From Adiantum capillus-veneris (taxonomy: Eukaryota; Streptophyta; Polypodiopsida; Polypodiales; Pteridaceae), in assembly GCA_014529385.2 (NCBI GenBank), contig CM043958.1, positions 126,357,317 to 126,421,316 on the forward strand: 64,000 nucleotides of DNA, read 5' to 3'. Both the position numbers and the translations under genes were made by a program. The notes under the pieces were generated by a model. That model did no database searches. It saw only the letters and a program-made list of their open reading frames with translations, and was not told the DNA's origin. Below, piece after piece: positions 58,409-64,000 of this stretch (positions are counted from its first letter, which is position 1; every line of letters begins with the position of its first letter).

Positions 58409-59490
58409 TAACATTTAATGGCCTAATAACTTGTGTGTAGCGGAATTTAGCATGAGCATAGTGGGCATTTCATTAGAATAGATTCCTAATGAGAATTACA
58501 AGACTGCTTGGGTGGAGAGAGCAACAAAAAGCATAACACCTAGTTAGATAGCATCAACAATACTTTCAAAAGAGAGGGAAATTAAGCTATTGACAACAGT
58601 TGAGGAACGGATTTGCATGGAGCCGGTCCCCCCTCCAAAAGGATTTGTATTATGGTTTCTTCCATCAAGAGAGACATTGTACAATACAATTCTTTGTGTT
58701 CCTTCAAGACTAGCTAGTGCAATGAAGATGAAAGCTTCATGCACTAAGAAAAACACTTAGCAAACACAACATCAATTATCCCCGTTCTCAGACCCAAGAC
58801 CTCACACACCTTCGAAGATGGTGAGAGCTAGCAGGGTATGAGAGTAGATTGAGAGGAAGAAGGAGTATCTTACGAGAAAGATGTACATCTCCTCACATAA
58901 TCACTCACATTAGCATATCTTAGCTTAGTAATTAGCATGGTAGAGGAGATGAGCATGCATTGAAGCTTGGCTCTTGGTTGGATTTGCATCCACATGCCAA
59001 GAGTGTGTCGATGTAGGCTTCTATCTCACAAGCTTGGAGTAGGTGATGAGTTCTCCATTAAAGCTTGGGAAGAGATAGTCTTCTTTACTTCTCCATAGAC
59101 TGTGTGAGAGTGTGTGTGATAATGCCTTGCAAAAATCAGCCCCCCTCTCTCTCTTGGGCGAGCCCTCTTGCTATTTTCTCTTGCTCAACCCTCATTGGCC
59201 CTCCCCAAATCAAGCCAATGACAATTAAGCAACATAAGTGATAGCCTTCTGAAATGTGTCCCCCTTTTCGCTTTTGTGAGAGCTTTAGGTAATTTAATAA
59301 TTAAACTAAATTCTCATTGGACCCCTTTGCCTCCTGGCCAATAGGAATCAGGCAAGCCATTGGGCTGCTGAATGCTCATTGGACCCCTTGGGAGACTGTC
59401 CAATAGTCTTCTAGAGGACTTAATTCTCATTGGTTCTTTTATTAAGTGTTTTTAAATTAATTAAACTAGATTTACTCTAGCCTAATTTAT
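58409..59490 (-). repeat. Diverged, inverted relative of the chromovirus LTR
   Basis: The reverse complement resembles the chromovirus LTR: 'atggcctaataacttgtgtgtagcggaa' corresponds to the LTR end, and 'accggatt..atggagccggtccccccccaa'-type sequence near 58610-58640 matches its 'ggagggggggaccggctccacataaatccggt' region (in pieces). 'acacaccttcgaagatgg.gagagctagcagg' at 58793-58825 and 'ggacccctttgcct' near 59316 also correspond. No internal region is attached, so it is a solo LTR or LTR fragment of a related family. The 5' end of the LTR (TGTCATAAAAT) could not be found, so the right boundary is approximate. Confidence 0.75.
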
Positions 59491-59788
59491 CTCAGGGGTA
59501 ACCTATTCTTACTTTACCATCAGAAAATAGTATGGGAAAAGCGTCAATAGCTCCGTCTCTTTAACTTGGGGCAAAAAAACATTGATTATTTATTTCTACT
59601 ATCTCATTATCATCTCACACCTTAGCTAGATCCTATATCTAGGTTAAACTCCAATATATATATATTCTATGTATTTTTCATATTTTTCTTATATTTCTTT
59701 TTAAATAGCTACTACATTAGGAAATTTCGGAGGTCATTTGGAGGGCCTTCTAAGAAAATGTATTTTTCGCACTCTCTCTCTAGAAAAT
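59491..59788. other. AT-rich spacer before the convergent gene pair
   Basis: Begins with 'ggggtaacctattcttactttacc' (59495), which might be a transposon end but has no visible partner. The rest is AT-rich and may hold the promoter and 5' leader of the gene at 59789; no clear TATA box is fixed, though 'tatatatata' occurs near 59655. Confidence 0.35.
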
Positions 59789-61861
59789 ATGGCGAATAAT
59801 AGAGGTGGGTCTTTCATGGTAAAAGTTCAAAAAGTGTACTTTAAGTAGATTCCTTACTCTTCTGAACATTCGTTCGTAATGATTGAGGGATAATCCTCTT
59901 TTCAGTTGCATTGAATGAACCTCGTCAATATGGAGGGAATGAGGCTAACATGGAGGGACGAATCCGCAGCCGCTATTCACTTTCCATTAAACCTGCACAT
60001 TTGGCTAATGGCGCACTCCTCAAATGGGACAAATGTTACCCAGAAACGAGCCAAATATCACCTTCACATTGATTTGGACAATGAGTACCAACCATTGATT
60101 AAGCGCAGTAAAACAAACACACATTAACCTCCCGCTTCCATAGACACGCTCAGAGCTCAAGGAGCTAAACACATAGATATCTGGACGAGAGGCTCTCTCT
60201 ACCCTAAGAATCCAATAACTAATGCGTCTCCACCGTTTGTCAATCCTACAAGCTTATTGACCTTTGCTGGTGATGGAGAAAAGGGCCTTCTGGGTTATTG
60301 TAAATCACTTACAAGAGAAGCTGAAACTTACAAGAGCATTCTCCAAGCTCAACAATGTGAGATTGTTCGCCTTTCACATGTACATTCTACAGATCAGGTT
60401 ACCATTTTGCAACATAAAACAGAGGTACAAGAACTGAAAGGAAAGGTGCGAAGTTGTCAAATGAAGGACACCATCTTGGGTGGTCGTATCCGAAAGAAGA
60501 AATTGCGCAATCTTGAAACATTGCAGGTTGCATCAGGAGGTCTCAAGAAAAGAATCCGAGCATTAAGGTGATGCTTCTTGGTTGGCTACATTGTCTTAGT
60601 TAAGTAATCTTTTTGTTTTTTCTTGTTATGCATTGTTTTCATGTGCCTAAATAGTGTTAGTGAAGCAAATTTTCTGTTATTTACTTATGCATTGTCTTCA
60701 TGTAGAGATTCAATCTATCCTAACAAGGAAAACATTGACCCCAAAGCCAATATAGGAAAGAGATTGAAGCCACTTATAAGTAGAAGCCTGGCAGCAGATA
60801 TAGTACATGACAAGAAGTTTAAGGTCCTACAACGAAATGTAGTGGACCGCTTTATTTCAGAGAACTCAGTGCCTGCAAAAGAGATACAAGGCACACTTGA
60901 TTCACTTGGTGTAAGAAAACGAGGATATTCGGCTATTCAAAAGTCTGTCTCATCCATCTTTGTTAGGAAGGGTATAAAATCCAAACTTCTACCATCAGCC
61001 TCAAGTGTTTGGAAAGAGAGGCTTCAGCTTAACGAGGCACAGGGAGACTATCTTGGACAACCCTTTCATATTAAAGCAACTTACAGTGGCCATGGAGCAA
61101 ACATGGCATATGATGAGTTCAACAATATTTTTATGGACCTGCGGATACTACAGAAGAGAATGGTGGAGTTTTACAACATCACATTTGAAGAGTCACGTGG
61201 GCTATTACATTTTGTGTTAAAACTGGATGAGTGTGATCTTGTTAAAGAGAAAAAGCTAGAGCGTGTTACTATTACTTTAATGAATAGAGCCCTCTCAAAG
61301 TGTCCCAGTGATGATCCTTTATATTTTAGTGTTCAATCAGAATCTAACATATGGTGGCTTGGTGCGTTTGAGGTAAGCGAGATTCTCAAGTAAGCTCAAA
61401 TGTTCAGATCTACTTAAGTCTCATTTATTTCTTTCTCTCTTATGTGCAAATATGTGACTGTAAAACATTCTAACTAATCTGTTTTCATATCCAGCACATC
61501 ATCTTCAATCATTTGCCATATTTAGAAGTATGGGAACCCGGCAATATGGAATACCCAAGGGATGGAAAAGTCTCATTACATGGCGAGAAATGCTTATTTC
61601 AGGCACACACGACATGGTGGCTCTCGAATCAAGGCTAACAGTTTGAGAGAACTATTTGAATGGTTCTATCGTAGAATAATTCATCGAATGCAGGCAAAAG
61701 AAGTCTTGGCAAATTCAGCAACAGCACAAGCCATCAGACATTTACAACAACAAAAAGCTAAAAGATCAATGGTATACAACAACTCTGGAGCTCGTGAAAG
61801 TCAACGAAGGTGGAGAGAGACAATGGTGTATGTGAATCACAAGTGGAGAAAGATACTCTGA
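59789..61861 (+). CDS. Unrecognised five-exon gene with coiled coil (gene A of convergent pair)
   Basis: The splice model that keeps phase throughout is exons 59789-59804, 59906-60034, 60144-60567, 60706-61372 and 61495-61638, with GT donors (GTGGGT, GTTACC, GTGATG, GTAAGC) and AG acceptors (TTTCAG, CCATAG, CATGTAG, ATCCAG). It totals 460 codons including the stop. Exon 3 encodes a heptad-like stretch (ETYKSILQAQQCEIVRLSHV to GGLKKRIRALR), probably a coiled coil, then a basic SIYPNKENIDPK. Exon 4 has VVDRFISENSVPAKEIQGTL, AYDEFNNIFMDLRILQKRM, LLHFVLKLDECDLVKEKKLE, TITLMNRALSK and VQSESNIWWLGAFE. An open frame in another register at 61562-61861 carries a basic segment (SLRELFEWFYRRIIHRMQAK) that looks coding, so a frameshift or a missed splice site near 61.6 kb is likely. 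Acidic LDE and the helical C-terminus would suit a transposase-like nuclease, but this is inference. No family recognised. Confidence 0.65.
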
Positions 61862-61924
61862 GTGGATGACATTGTACAAAGTTTATGTAATACATGATCC
61901 TATACAATTACTACTTGAAGTGTA

Positions 61925-63811
<1,887 letters not shown>

Positions 63812-64000
63812 CTATTCATCAGGAAACATGACAAGTCAAAACCATCAGGAAACATGACAACTCTGCCAAAACTAAACCATCATATTCTCTCTCTCTCTCT
63901 CTCTCCTGATAGATATAAATATAAATAAATAAATAAATAAATAAATATATATATCTCTGTCTCTCACCAAAGCACAAACAAAAACACACATAGTCTCTCT
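63812..64000. other. Right edge: simple repeats, possible intron or promoter of gene B
   Basis: Contains two copies of 'accatcaggaaacatgacaa'-like sequence (about 63818-63861), a (CT)n tract (63886-63905) and an (ATAA)n tract (63918-63945). No coding exon was recognised; upstream exons of gene B may lie beyond the window. Confidence 0.6.

Overview
The window looks like a repeat-dense stretch of a land-plant nuclear genome. The evidence is plant-type CACTA (En/Spm) transposase domains, a Ty3/Gypsy element with two RNase H domains (Tat type), a chromodomain Ty3/Gypsy element with an initiator-Met tRNA primer site, and very long (CT)n/(CA)n microsatellites. Some of these traits would suit a large fern or lycophyte genome, but the species cannot be fixed from the sequence. 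No rRNA, tRNA, CRISPR or bacterial-type operon was seen.

Layout. 1-6.7 kb: unassigned sequence, two microsatellites, a decayed CACTA transposase fragment (3.0-4.6 kb) and a perfect 48-bp tandem duplication. 6.7-20.35 kb: a large decayed CACTA element on the minus strand, with left terminus CACTACAAGAGG at 6704, subterminal repeats, an accessory gene, DUF4216-like, DUF4218-like and tnp2-like regions, and the N-terminal CPC-type domain at 20.2-20.35 kb. This element is split by a complete but decayed dual-RNase H Ty3/Gypsy element (13044-20167). 20.4-36.4 kb: two decayed LTR-retrotransposon internal regions flanking and sharing one LTR (25489-26306). The first has gag, a broken protease and a decayed frame with recurrent W-x-P-K motifs. 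The second is a long LARD-like unit ending in a truncated LTR. 36.4-38.96 kb: about 35 copies of a ~75-bp repeat, each centred on a palindrome, with an internally inverted block. 38.96-47.04 kb: a minus-strand Ty3/Gypsy element (C) whose outer flanks do not match. 47.04-48.95 kb: the 3' end of another Ty3/Gypsy element (B), inserted in a second CACTA tnp2 fragment (48.95-49.46 kb). 49501-58320: a chromovirus with 1.6-kb LTRs and a perfect GCGCG target duplication. 58.4-59.5 kb: an inverted, diverged relative of the chromovirus LTR.

59.8-64 kb is the best candidate for something undescribed. Two intron-containing genes converge tail to tail, 63 bp apart, and I recognise no family for either. 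The plus-strand gene fits five exons in compatible phases and has a coiled coil and a conserved-looking acidic core. The minus-strand gene is acidic, has a Cys/His cluster, and has a 133-bp intron that is mostly (CT)n. They could be host genes or the two genes of an uncharacterised DNA transposon.

Most genes here are transposon genes, nearly all broken by stops or frame changes. The nesting gives a relative history: CACTA elements are oldest, Ty3/Gypsy elements entered them, and the chromovirus insertion looks among the youngest (LTRs about 97% alike by eye over a sampled stretch).
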